64,000 bases of DNA, taken from positions 62,001-126,000 of the forward strand of contig JAFKFH010000007.1 of assembly GCA_017307375.1 (NCBI GenBank). Reading direction: 5' to 3'. Below are positions 16,592-26,100 of this stretch, piece by piece. The translations under genes and the position numbers were made by a program. The notes under the pieces were generated by a model that had not been told where the DNA came from, did not search any database, and saw only the letters and a list, made by a program, of their open reading frames with translations. Within the stretch, counting starts at the first letter, position 1, and each line of letters begins with the position of its first letter. This stretch comes from Alphaproteobacteria bacterium (GTDB lineage: Bacteria; Pseudomonadota; Alphaproteobacteria; Ferrovibrionales; Ferrovibrionaceae).

Positions 16592-17286
16592 CCACGCCCG
16601 CCCCACTGCGCATTCTGGTGGTCGACGACGAGCCCCCGATCCGCCGTTTCCTGCGGACCAGCCTCGGCACCCAGGGCTATCAGGTGCTGGAGGCCGAGGA
16701 TGGCCAGGGGGCGCTCGACATCATCGGTCGTAATCATGTCGATGTGCTGGTGCTCGATCTCGGCCTGCCCGACATCGACGGGTTCGAGGTCATACGGCGG
16801 CTGGACCAGAAGGGTTCGACCGTGCCGATCATCGTGTTATCCAGCCGCGACGACGAAGCCGGCAAGGTCCAGGCCCTCGATCTCGGCGCGGACGACTACG
16901 TCACCAAGCCGTTCGGGGTCGAGGAACTGCTGGCCCGCATCCGCGCCGCCTTGCGCCATCGGCTGCAGCGCCAGGGCGAGCGTCCGCTGTTCCGGGCCGG
17001 CGGGTTGACCGTCGATCTCGTTCGTCGCGTCGTCACCGCCCAGGGGGGCGAGGTCAAGCTTTCGCCAAGGGAATACGATCTTCTGCGCCTCTTGGTGGCC
17101 CATGCCGGCAAGGTGCTGACGCACAAGATGATCCTGCGCGAACTCTGGGGGCCGGATGCGGACGTGCAGTACTTGCGCATCTATGTCCGATCGCTGCGCC
17201 AGAAGATCGAGCCGGTGCCGGAGCGGCCGCAATACCTGCTGACCGAACAGGGTGTCGGCTATCGCCTGCGGGCGGCCGATCCGTAG
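16588..17286 (+). CDS. kdpE: KdpE, OmpR-type response regulator
   Basis: A 232-residue protein. The receiver domain (residues about 8-120) has acidic residues in VVDDEPPIRR, the phosphoacceptor Asp in VLVLDLGLPDIDGFEV, and Lys in VTKPFGVEELL. The C-terminal winged helix (about 135-230) includes LSPREYDLLRLLVAHAGK and LRIYVRSLRQKIE. It activates kdpF-kdpC in response to KdpD. The start overlaps the kdpD stop. Confidence 0.96.
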   Translation: MTTPAPLRILVVDDEPPIRRFLRTSLGTQGYQVLEAEDGQGALDIIGRNHVDVLVLDLGLPDIDGFEVIRRLDQKGSTVPIIVLSSRDDEAGKVQALDLGADDYVTKPFGVEELLARIRAALRHRLQRQGERPLFRAGGLTVDLVRRVVTAQGGEVKLSPREYDLLRLLVAHAGKVLTHKMILRELWGPDADVQYLRIYVRSLRQKIEPVPERPQYLLTEQGVGYRLRAADP

Positions 17287-17348
17287 TCCTTGCCCCGTCC
17301 CGGACCTTCGGCGAGGATGGCGCCGCACCGAGGGCAGGTTCGACGTCA

Positions 17349-17918
17349 ATGAGTCAGATCGAGCGTCACGTGATCACCGTCGAACAGCCGGCCGACGTCC
17401 GCGATGCCCGGCTGCGCCCGCTTTTTGTCCTGTGGGACTCGAAGCGCCGGGGCCGGCGCCTGCCGGCGCGGGCCGACTTCCTGGCCGAGGAATTCAAGGC
17501 CTGGATGCCTAACCTGGTTCTCTACGAGGTCGAGGGCGAGGCATCGTCGTTCCGGCTGAAGGTCCGCCTGAGCGGGACGGCGATCGTCGAACTCGACGGC
17601 GCCGACCTGACCGGTCGCTATCTCGACGAACTGATCGATCCGGCGCGCCATCCGGCAATCTACCGCAGCTACGGTCAATGCATCGCGGCCCGCGCGGCCC
17701 GCTATGAATGGGCGGACACCAAACCGCACGAACCGGTCTATTCCGTCCGGCGCATCCCGTTTCGCAGCTTCTGCAAGCTGCTGCTGCCGCTCTCCGCCGA
17801 CGACAGTTCCGTCCAGATGATGCTGGTGGCGCTCTATGCCGATTTCGATCCGCTTGTCGACGGCGAGGCGCTGACCTTGCGCGAAGCGGCCGGGCGCGGT
17901 GGGCTGCCGCTCGATTGA
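17349..17918 (+). CDS. PAS_5-type PAS domain protein
   Basis: A 189-residue single-domain protein of the PAS_5 family common in alphaproteobacteria: LPARADFLAEEFKAWMPNL, a middle block FRLKVRLSGTAIVELDGADL with TGRYLDELIDP, and a C-terminal block around VYSVRRIPFRSFCKLLLPLS. No output domain is present, so it is probably a sensory or adaptor protein of unknown partner. It follows kdpE by 62 bases. Its 3' end overlaps the convergent GntR gene by 85 bases, an unusually long antisense overlap. Confidence 0.75.
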   Translation: MSQIERHVITVEQPADVRDARLRPLFVLWDSKRRGRRLPARADFLAEEFKAWMPNLVLYEVEGEASSFRLKVRLSGTAIVELDGADLTGRYLDELIDPARHPAIYRSYGQCIAARAARYEWADTKPHEPVYSVRRIPFRSFCKLLLPLSADDSSVQMMLVALYADFDPLVDGEALTLREAAGRGGLPLD

Positions 17919-18544
17919 ACCGCCGCGATCAGTGCCTCGCCTGCCGCGACGACGTGCTCGCGTAGCAGTGCGATCGCCGAAGCGGAGTCACCGGCGGCGA
18001 TCGCGGCGAGCAGCCGGTGATGTTCGGGCGCCGAACGCTCCTGCCAGTCCAGGTCGCGCCAGCAGGCGAACATGAAGCGGGCCGAGGCCTGGTGCAGGTC
18101 GTCGATCGCGGCCAGAAGGCGCTTCATGCCGCAGGGCGCGACCAGCGCGCGGTGAAAGCGCCGGTTCGCCGCCTCCCACAGCCGGATGTCGGTCGACGCC
18201 TCGCCCGCGGCCAGGGCCGCGCGCGCCTCGTCGAGATCGGCGGCCGCCAGGCGGGGCAGCGCCTGTTCGAGCGCCAGCGCCTCCAGCGCCGCGCGCATCA
18301 GCGTGGTCTCGCGGATCGCGCCGGGGTCGAGCGGCGGCACCCGGGTGCCGCGGCGCGGTTCGCTGACGGCCAATCCCTGCGCCTCGAGCCGCCGCAGCGC
18401 TTCCCGCACCGGGACATGGCTCGCCTTGAATTCCGCCGCGATGTGGTCCTGGGCCAGGCGGCTGCCGGGACCGATTTCGCCCGACACGATCCGGTCGGCC
18501 AGTGCCCGGGTAATGACCCCTGCCAGGGTGCGGTCTTCGTCCAT
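17834..18544 (-). CDS. GntR-family (FCD/FadR-type) transcription regulator
   Basis: A 236-residue regulator. The N-terminal winged helix (residues about 5-72) contains GPGSRLAQDHIAAEFKASHV and PVREALRRLEAQGLA. The FCD ligand domain (about 80-205) contains ETTLMRAALEALALEQALP, NRRFHRALVAPC and EHHRLLAAIAAGD. The ATG at 18544 has an AGAGAGG ribosome-binding site and is preferred over an upstream Met that would overlap the operator. The last 25 residues are low-complexity, lie beyond the usual FCD end and are read antisense to the PAS gene. It is divergent from the aminotransferase gene with a palindrome between, so it probably represses that operon. Confidence 0.88.
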   Translation of the reverse strand: MDEDRTLAGVITRALADRIVSGEIGPGSRLAQDHIAAEFKASHVPVREALRRLEAQGLAVSEPRRGTRVPPLDPGAIRETTLMRAALEALALEQALPRLAAADLDEARAALAAGEASTDIRLWEAANRRFHRALVAPCGMKRLLAAIDDLHQASARFMFACWRDLDWQERSAPEHHRLLAAIAAGDSASAIALLREHVVAAGEALIAAVQSSGSPPRPAASRKVSASPSTSGSKSA

Positions 18545-18576
18545 CGATCCTCTCTTGCAGTCCCAGCCGGGGCATT

Positions 18577-18593
18577 TTATAGATAATCTATAA
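18577..18593. promoter_or_regulatory. Perfect 17-bp palindrome, probable GntR operator
   Basis: TTATAGAT-A-ATCTATAA is a perfect inverted repeat centred at 18585, between the divergent GntR and aminotransferase genes. It overlaps the -10-like TATAAT at 18589-18594, so binding would block transcription. The arrangement is typical for autoregulated FCD-type GntR proteins. Confidence 0.7.
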
Positions 18594-18594
18594 T
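18589..18594 (+). promoter_or_regulatory. -10 promoter element of the aminotransferase operon
   Basis: TATAAT, a consensus -10 box, about 19 bases before the preferred start codon at 18614. The implied transcription start near 18601 gives a very short leader. No clear -35 box was seen upstream. Confidence 0.5.
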
Positions 18595-18613
18595 TTTCTG
18601 ACGAGGCATGATC

Positions 18614-19777
18614 ATGGCACGCATCCGTCCCCGCCGGTTGGAGCATATCGCCGGTATCGGTGTCGACCGCATGGGTTCCCTAGCCGACGGTTCCGGACGG
18701 GATTTTCTGAGGCTGGAGAATCTCGACGTCGACCTGCCACCCGATCCCGAGGCGATCGCCCGTACCCGCGCGGCGGCCGATACCGATGACGACAATTCCT
18801 ATCTGCCGTTCGTGGGACAGGCTCGTCTGCGCCGTATCGCCGCGGCCCATGTCGCGGCAACGACGGGTGTCTCCTATGACGGCGAACGCAACTGCGTCAT
18901 CTCGGCCGGCGGGCTCTCCGGCGTGCTGAATACCCTGCTGGCGACGATCGAAGTCGGCGACGAGGTCATCGTCACCGACCCGACCTATGCCGGGCTGATC
19001 AACCGGGTGCGCCTGGCCGGTGGCATCCCGCGGTTCGTGCCGTTCGCCTTCAATCCCGGCGACTGCTGGACGCTCGATCGCGCCGCGCTGAGGGGCGCGG
19101 TCGGCCCGAAGACCCGCGCGATGCTGCTGATGTCGCCGTCGATGCCGTCGGGCGCGGTGCTGGACCAGGAAGACTGGAACCTCGTTGCCGAACTCTGCGT
19201 CCGCCACGATCTGTTGCTGATCGTCGATGCCGCGATGGAGCGGCTGCTCTACGACGGCCGGCAGGTCATTCATCCGGCCGGACTGCCCGGCATGGCGGAA
19301 CGTACGATCTCGGTCGGTTCGTCGGCCAAGGAACTGCGCATGATCGGCTGGCGGGTCGGCTGGATCGTCGCGCCCGAGAGCTACATGCCCGATCTTGTCG
19401 CCGTCTCGCTCGCCAATGTCGTGGTGCCGGTGGGCATCGGCCAGGATGCGGTAGCGACCGCCCTGGAAGGGTCGGCCCGGACATTGCCAGCCTATGTCGC
19501 CGAACTCGAACGCCGGCGCGACACGGTACTGGCCGAACTGCGCGGCCTGCCGGTCGGGGTGCCGGCCGGGGGCTGGTCCCTGCTGCTCGACGTATCCGGC
19601 GCCGGCATCGACGGCGCAAGAATGTCCGAGCGCCTGCTGGCCCAGGGCGTCTGCGCCACGGCGATGACCGGTTGGGGCGAGACGCATGGGCGACAGTACA
19701 TTCGTTTCGTCTTTTCCAATGAACCGGTCGAGCGGCTGAAGGGGCTGGGGGCCAAGGTGCGCGCGGCGCTGGCTTGA
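18614..19777 (+). CDS. Class I/II PLP-dependent aminotransferase
   Basis: A 387-residue fold-type I aminotransferase. An ATG at 18608 is also in frame, but GAGG at 18603-18606 is best spaced for 18614. Visible family features are NSYLPFVGQARLRRIAAAHV, VISAGGLSGVLNTLLAT, VTDPTYAGLINRV, MLLMSPSMPSGAVLDQEDW, LLIVDAAMERLLYDG and the PLP lysine region ISVGSSAKELRMIGWRVGW. The C-terminal Arg lies in RQYIRFVFSNEPVERL. The substrate is unknown. It is probably in an operon with the gamma-glutamyltransferase-like gene 56 bases downstream, under the divergent GntR regulator. Confidence 0.87.
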   Translation: MARIRPRRLEHIAGIGVDRMGSLADGSGRDFLRLENLDVDLPPDPEAIARTRAAADTDDDNSYLPFVGQARLRRIAAAHVAATTGVSYDGERNCVISAGGLSGVLNTLLATIEVGDEVIVTDPTYAGLINRVRLAGGIPRFVPFAFNPGDCWTLDRAALRGAVGPKTRAMLLMSPSMPSGAVLDQEDWNLVAELCVRHDLLLIVDAAMERLLYDGRQVIHPAGLPGMAERTISVGSSAKELRMIGWRVGWIVAPESYMPDLVAVSLANVVVPVGIGQDAVATALEGSARTLPAYVAELERRRDTVLAELRGLPVGVPAGGWSLLLDVSGAGIDGARMSERLLAQGVCATAMTGWGETHGRQYIRFVFSNEPVERLKGLGAKVRAALA

Positions 19778-19833
19778 CAGGCGGTGTCCCTGGGGTATGG
19801 ACCAGGGCTGACCCCGCTCCTTGAGGTGATTCG

Positions 19834-21423
19834 ATGCTGAACACGCCCCGCAGCCGCCGCGCCATGGTCACCTCGCCCCACCATCTGGCAAGCCAGGCCG
19901 GGCTGGATGTGCTCAAGGACGGTGGCAACGCCGTCGAGGCGGCGGTCGCGGTCGCCGCGACGCTGGCGGTCGTCTATCCGCACATGACCGGGATCGGCGG
20001 CGACGGCTTCTGGCTGATCGCCGAGCCCGGGCGGGACCCGGTCGCGGTCGACGGCTGCGGTGCCGCTGCGGCAGCGGCCGACCGCGAATTCTATCGCCGG
20101 CATGGGCATGTCGCGATCCCCTGGCGGGGTCCGCATGCGGCCAACACCGTCGCCGGCACGATCTCCGGCTGGGCCACCGCGCTCGACCTGGCGCGCGGCT
20201 GGGGCCGGCCGCTGCCCCTCGGCCGGGTCCTGCGCGATCCGATCCATCATGCCGAGGCGGGCATGGTGGTGACCCTGAGTCAGGCCGAACTCACCGCCGC
20301 CAAGCTTGCGGAATTGCGCGATGTCAGCGGATTTGCCGCGACCTTCCTGGACGACGGTGCCGCACCGCGCGCCGGCAGCATCCTGCGCCAGCCGGCGCTG
20401 GCGCAAACCCTGCGTCGGCTGGCAGACGACGGGCTCGACAGCTTCTATCGCGGCGACTTGGCGCGTTCGATCGCCGCCGATCTGGCCGCCGCCGGCTCGC
20501 CGCTCACGGCCGCCGATCTCGCCGCGCATCAGGCCGGGATGCGCCGGCCGCTGTCGGTCGGCCTGCGTGGCAGCCGCCTCTACAACTTTCCGCCGCCGAC
20601 GCAGGGCCTCGCCTCGCTGATCATCCTGGCCTTGTTCGACCGGCTCGGCGTCGACGAGGCGGAAGGTTTCGCCCATATCCACGGGCTGGTGGAGGCGACC
20701 AAGCAGGCGTTCCTGGTGCGCGATGCCGAAATCGGCGACCCCGCCCACATGAAGACCGACCCGGAAAGTTTTCTCAGCCCCGCGGCCCTCGATGCGCTGG
20801 CTGCCCGCATCGACCGGCGCGTGGCCCTGCCCTGGCCCGCACCGGCTGCGGGCGGGGATACCGTCTGGCTCGGGGTCGTCGACGGCGAGGGGCGCGCGGT
20901 CAGCCTGATCCAGAGCGTCTATTTCGAATTCGGCTCCGGCGTCGTGCTGCCGGGCACCGGCATCACCTGGCAGAATCGCGGATCGAGCTTCCGGCTGGCC
21001 GAGGCCGGGCCGAACGTGCTGCGCCCGGGGGCCAAGCCGTTCCATACGCTCAATCCGGCGTTCGCGCGCTTTGCCGACGGCCGCACGATGGTCTACGGGA
21101 CCATGGGCGGCGAGGGCCAGCCGCAGACCCAGGCTGCCGTGTTCTCGCGCTATGCGCTGTTCGGCCAGGAATTGCAGGCCGCGATATCGGCGCCGCGCTG
21201 GCTGCTCGGCCGCACCTGGGGCGAGGACAGCGTCACGCTGAAGCTGGAAAGCCGGTTTGCCCCCGCGCTCGTCGACGAATTGCGGGCCGCCGGCCATGCC
21301 GTGGAGATGCTCGGATCCTATACCTCGACGATGGGGCATGCCGGGGCGATCGTGCGCCGGGCCGACGGGGTATTGGAGGGTGCGACCGACCCGCGCAGCG
21401 ACGGGGCGGTCGCCGCCTGGTAG
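19834..21423 (+). CDS. Gamma-glutamyltransferase / acylase family Ntn-hydrolase
   Basis: A 529-residue protein without a signal peptide, so probably cytoplasmic. N-terminal blocks are SPHHLASQAGLDVLKDGGNA, VEAAVAVAATLAVVYPHMTG and IGGDGFWL. The self-cleavage site should be in GGDTVWLGVVDGEG, with Thr343 the presumed nucleophile, as in YwrD-like members where Thr sits one residue further from the conserved Asp than in classical GGT. The glycine-rich loop near the C-terminus reads YGTMGGEGQPQTQ. Members transfer or hydrolyse gamma-glutamyl groups or cleave acyl amides. With the adjacent aminotransferase it may form a small amino-acid or amide catabolic unit. Confidence 0.83.
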   Translation: MLNTPRSRRAMVTSPHHLASQAGLDVLKDGGNAVEAAVAVAATLAVVYPHMTGIGGDGFWLIAEPGRDPVAVDGCGAAAAAADREFYRRHGHVAIPWRGPHAANTVAGTISGWATALDLARGWGRPLPLGRVLRDPIHHAEAGMVVTLSQAELTAAKLAELRDVSGFAATFLDDGAAPRAGSILRQPALAQTLRRLADDGLDSFYRGDLARSIAADLAAAGSPLTAADLAAHQAGMRRPLSVGLRGSRLYNFPPPTQGLASLIILALFDRLGVDEAEGFAHIHGLVEATKQAFLVRDAEIGDPAHMKTDPESFLSPAALDALAARIDRRVALPWPAPAAGGDTVWLGVVDGEGRAVSLIQSVYFEFGSGVVLPGTGITWQNRGSSFRLAEAGPNVLRPGAKPFHTLNPAFARFADGRTMVYGTMGGEGQPQTQAAVFSRYALFGQELQAAISAPRWLLGRTWGEDSVTLKLESRFAPALVDELRAAGHAVEMLGSYTSTMGHAGAIVRRADGVLEGATDPRSDGAVAAW

Positions 21424-21556
21424 CTGCGGGCAGCATCGCCAAGCCGGGAACAGGGGGCAGCCGCGCCTCCGGTCGTCGCTGATGCGATGACAGCGCCGCC
21501 GCTTATCCCTAAGATGCGGAAATCCAAGCGTTCTCGGGGACCCGCAGCGAATCGAA

Positions 21557-23173
21557 ATGAACCAGCGTCCGGACGTGCAGCAGCAGCTTGACCAATTGGC
21601 CAAGAGCCTCGTCGGCCAGCTGTCGCCCGAAATGATCCGCCAGATTCTGGTGGCGATCGAGACCGGCATGTTCGGCGTTCCGACCAAGGCCGAGGCGGTG
21701 CGGCTGACCCTGGTTTCGCATCTGAACGCGCGCCGGCCCCAACTCGTCCGCCGGCTGTTCACCTCGTTCTTCGAACCGCTGATTGCGACCGATGTGCAAC
21801 TGGCACTGGCCCCGGTGCCGCTGCCCGGTCTGGTCCTGCGGGCCGATCTGGCCGCGCTGTGGCGGATCCTGGCCAAGGGCAGCTTCGCTGCAATGCAGAA
21901 GCGCACCGAAGGCGCGCTGCGGCGCGAGACCGAGGCCAGGCTGTCCGAGGACGTGCTGGAAACCGAGGTTGCCATGAACTGGCGGGCCGAGCTCGGCCAG
22001 GCCGCGCTCACCGTGCTCGACGACAATCTGCGCGACAGGAAGGCAGCCGCCGACATGCTGGCGGCTTTCAACAAGGCACGTGCGAACGAGTTGCGCCCTG
22101 CGCTGGGATCCGCCTCGCCGGCCGGCGTCGATCTTTCGGTTCTGCGCCAACTGCGCGACATCATCGCATCGGCCGAGAAGCTGCCCGGCCTGACCATGCG
22201 CCTCTATGAGGAGTTCGTCGTTCCCGCGACCGATCCCGAGATCGCCGCGCGCCAGGCGACCGCGATCATCCAGGCCATCGAGGGTTGGCGCGCAGTGGAC
22301 GGGCCGCCCGATCTCGCCTATCTGCTGCCGGTCACGATCCTCTACCGCTTCCGCGCCTATCGAGCGGTTGCCGAATTCGTCCGCGAGAATCCGACCGACG
22401 GCGCCATACCGCCGGTGAGCGAGGCGCTGGTCGGCCTGTTCAGCCATGCCTGCCTCCGGCTGGCCGACGGCTTCGAACGTTCGGTCGCTGCGGCGAAAAG
22501 CGGCGACGGGCCGCTGATCCTGACCCCGGCCGACGATGCCGCCCTTGCCCAGGCGATCGAGCGGTTCGCGCAACTGCTGGATGCGGTTGCCTATGCCGGG
22601 CTGTTCGACCAGCGCCGTATCGAGGTACGGCTGAAGGATGCGCTGACCCAGCTGTCCCGCTCGATCAACGAGGCGGTGCTGCCTACTCTTGCCCGCCGGG
22701 CCGGCGTTGCCGCCTTCGCCCGCCGCGACAGAACCATCGACCATGTCCATTTGCTCAAGATCATGCGCGCCGTCTGGGACTGGCGCGGCGTCCTGGCCGA
22801 CATGAGCTATGCGACCGCCGAGGTCTTCAACTGGCGACAGGGACTGTTCCGCGATTTCGAGGAGGCCCTGAACGGTGCGTTGAAGTTGCAGGAAGGCGAC
22901 CGGCCGCATGATCGCATGGGGCAGTTGCTGCGGCTGAGCCAGCTCTACCGCGCCGTGGACCTCGACATCGGCGCATCGATGGCGGTGACCAGCCGGGCGC
23001 TGCAGACGCTTGCCCGCGACGTGCTTGCCGAAGGTCGCACATTGGCCGCCGAGGAGCGCGCGCTGATCCAGCCCTTTGTCCAGCTGGCGCGCAACGAGGC
23101 GGCCAAGATCCGTTACTGGCACAGCCCGATGCTGACGGAAATCATTGCCCTGGCGGACAATCATGGGCTCTAG
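21557..23173 (+). CDS. Large helical protein of unknown function
   Basis: A 538-residue, almost entirely alpha-helical, soluble protein with no signal peptide or membrane segment. It starts MNQRPDVQQQLDQLAKSLVG. There are many Arg- and Leu-rich helices (for example LRRETEARLSEDVLETEVAM) and a C-terminal segment VQLARNEAAKIRYWHSP. No family was recognised. The stop overlaps the start of the giant hybrid kinase by several bases, so the two are co-translated; it may be a partner of that kinase. A role as scaffold or sensor is a guess from context only. Confidence 0.75.
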   Translation: MNQRPDVQQQLDQLAKSLVGQLSPEMIRQILVAIETGMFGVPTKAEAVRLTLVSHLNARRPQLVRRLFTSFFEPLIATDVQLALAPVPLPGLVLRADLAALWRILAKGSFAAMQKRTEGALRRETEARLSEDVLETEVAMNWRAELGQAALTVLDDNLRDRKAAADMLAAFNKARANELRPALGSASPAGVDLSVLRQLRDIIASAEKLPGLTMRLYEEFVVPATDPEIAARQATAIIQAIEGWRAVDGPPDLAYLLPVTILYRFRAYRAVAEFVRENPTDGAIPPVSEALVGLFSHACLRLADGFERSVAAAKSGDGPLILTPADDAALAQAIERFAQLLDAVAYAGLFDQRRIEVRLKDALTQLSRSINEAVLPTLARRAGVAAFARRDRTIDHVHLLKIMRAVWDWRGVLADMSYATAEVFNWRQGLFRDFEEALNGALKLQEGDRPHDRMGQLLRLSQLYRAVDLDIGASMAVTSRALQTLARDVLAEGRTLAAEERALIQPFVQLARNEAAKIRYWHSPMLTEIIALADNHGL

Positions 23174-26100
23174 TCAGGGGATGGGGTCCGAGCCGACGCA
23201 GGAACAGACCGGGTTCCGGCTGATCAGCCGGCGTGCGCTGATCGCGATCACTGCCGCGGTCTGGCTGGTCTTCGTCCTCTTGCTCGCGGCCTATCTTGCG
23301 GTCGATCGCCGCAAGGAGATGCGTTACGCCGAGGAGAACGCCCGCGACTACGCCCAGCTTCTCGCCCAGCATGCCGGGCGGACGATGCAATCGGTCGATT
23401 CCTCGCTGCGACTGGTCATCGCCCAGTACGACAAGCTGCGCGCCGAGGGCCGCACCGACGGGGCCAGCCTGAATCAGTTGCTGGTCCAGGCCAAGCAGGA
23501 CCAACCCTCGGTCCGCAGCATGACGATCTTCGATTCCCGAGGACTGCTGATCGGCGATTCCGAATCGCCGACGCCGCGCCAGCTCGCGATCGCCGACCGC
23601 GATCACTTTCGCGTCGCCCGCGACAAACCGAATGCCGGCCTCGACATCTCGGTGCCGCTGCGCGCGCGCGTCGACGGGCGTTGGGCGATCTATCTGGCCC
23701 GGGGCCTGCGCGACATCGACGGCAATTTCATCGGTGTCGCGGTGGCGTCGGTCCAGCCCGAATACTTCGCGAACTTCTATGGCTCGTTCGAGCAGATCGA
23801 GGGGCTGGCGCGGATCGCGCTGGTGCGTGGCGACGGTGTGATACTGGCCGCCTATCCCCAGGCCGAGAACGAGATCGGTTCGCGGTTTCAGCGGCTGTTC
23901 CCGGACTCGATCCTCTTCGACAGCAAGGTGACGCCCAACGATCTCTGCGTCATCGTCGAACTCGACCGCAACGCGCTACTGACCGACTGGCGCGGCCGCG
24001 TGGTGCTGCTCGCGGCCGTGGCGCTGCTGTCCGGCCTGCTCCTGCTGGTACTGGCCCGCCAGGTGGCCCGCCGCATCAACGAGGCCGATGCCGCCCATCG
24101 CGCGATGGCGCAGGCCGAACAGCGTTTTCGCGACGGGCTGTCGGCAATGGACGACGGTTTCGCCATCTTCGACGCCGACGACCGGCTGATCCTGTGCAAC
24201 GCGCGCTATCGCGACTGTTTTCCTTCGGCCGCGCAACTGCTCGAGCCAGGCGTCGACTACCAGGTGATCATGCGGGCGGTGTCGTCGACCGACCTGGACC
24301 TGCAGGGCGAGGACATCGCTTCCTGGCGTCGCCGCCGCATCGACTATCGCGAGAACCCGGGGCGCGGTGCCTTCACCTTCCGCCGGCGCGACGGCAGGCT
24401 GCTGGCCATCACCGATCGCCCGACCTCGGACGGCGGCCGGGTCAGCGTGGTCTCCGACATCACCGAGCGCGAGGATCGCGCCGCCGCGCTGACCCGGTCC
24501 AACGTGCTGCTGCAGGCGGTTTTCGACGGGGTGATCCAGGGCATCTGGGCCTTCGACGAGGATCGCAAGCTCGTCGCCTGGAACCGACAGGTCGAAGTCC
24601 TGCTGGAACTGCCTGAGGGCTTCCTGCGCCGGGGCATGGATCTCGGCGAGGTGCAGCGCTTCGGCGCAGCGCGCGGCGACTACGGGCCGGGGGACCCGGC
24701 CGAACATCTTGCCCGTCGCCGGCGCGAGACCGCAACCCACGCCCTCCACAATATCGAGCGCGTGTCGCCGTCCGGCCGGATCGTGCTGGCACGCGGCGGC
24801 CCGATGCTGAACGGCGGCTTCGTCTCGACCTTCACCGATATTTCCGAGCAGCGCGAGCGCGAGGCCGCGCTGGAAAGTGCTCATGCGCTGCTGCGTGCCG
24901 TGTTCGACAGCGTCACCCAGGGCATCTGGGCCTTCGACCGCAACGGCCGGCTGGTCGCCTGGAACGAGACGATGGGCAAGGTGTTGGACGCCCCGCCCGG
25001 CCTGCTCTGCGAAGGCAGGTCCTTCCGCGAGATCCAGATGGTCGCCGCCCGGCGCGGCGACTTCGGCCCCGGCGACCCCGATGACCTGGTCGACAATCGC
25101 GGCAGCCTCGAGCGGGCGCGCCAACCCCATCTGATCGAGAATGAACTGGCCGACGGCCGTACCATCCAGATCCGCGGCGGACCGATGCCGGGCGGCGGCT
25201 TCGTCTCGGCCGTCACCGATATCACCGAGCAGAAGCGGCACGAACGCGAGGTCGAGGCGCAGACCGTGCGCTTCAAGGCCATTTTCGACAACGTGCTCGA
25301 CGCAATCATCACCATCAACGAAAGCGGCGGTATCGAGAGCTTCAACCCGGCGGCCGAGCGGCTGTTCGGCTATCGCGCCGAGGATGTGCTGCGCCGCAAC
25401 GTCAAGCTGCTGGTGGCCGAGCCGCATTCCAGCGCCCATGACGGTTATCTGCGTCGCTACCTGCAGACCGGCGAGCGTCATGTCATCGGCCGCACCCGCG
25501 AGATGACCGCCCGTCGCGCCGACGGCTCGCAGATCGACGTCGACCTGTCGGTCAATGAATACAACCTCGGCGGCCAGCGTCTGTTCGTGGGTATTCTGCG
25601 CGACATCAGCGAGCGCAAGGAAGTCGAGCGGATGAAGCGCGAATTCGTCTCGGTGGTCAGCCACGAACTGCGCACGCCGCTGACCGCGATCGCCGGCGCC
25701 CTCGACCTGCTCGGTACCGGGGTGATGGCCAAGCAACCGGGGCAGACCGAACGGCTGGTCGAGATCGCGCGCAACAACAGCCACCGCCTGATCCGTCTGG
25801 TCAACGACATCCTCGACATCGAGAAGATCGAGGCCGGCACGGTCGCCCTGACGCTCGAACCTATCCTCGTCGAGGAATTGATCGACGGGGCGGTCGAGGC
25901 CAATCGGGCCTTTGCCGCCGGCTTCCGGGTCGAACTGGAGATCGGCGCCATTGCCGACGCCCAGGTGCGCGGCGATTTCGACCGGCTGATCCAGGTGCTG
26001 ACCAACCTGATCTCGAACGCATGCAAGCATTCCCCGTCGGAAGGTACCGTGACCGTGGCGGTCGAACGGCGCGGCGATCAGCTGCATTTCAGCATCAAGG

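Noticed and set aside
13559-16606. A 1015-codon open frame antisense to kdpC and kdpD
   Set aside because: It covers clear kdpC/kdpD genes and has no recognisable motif.
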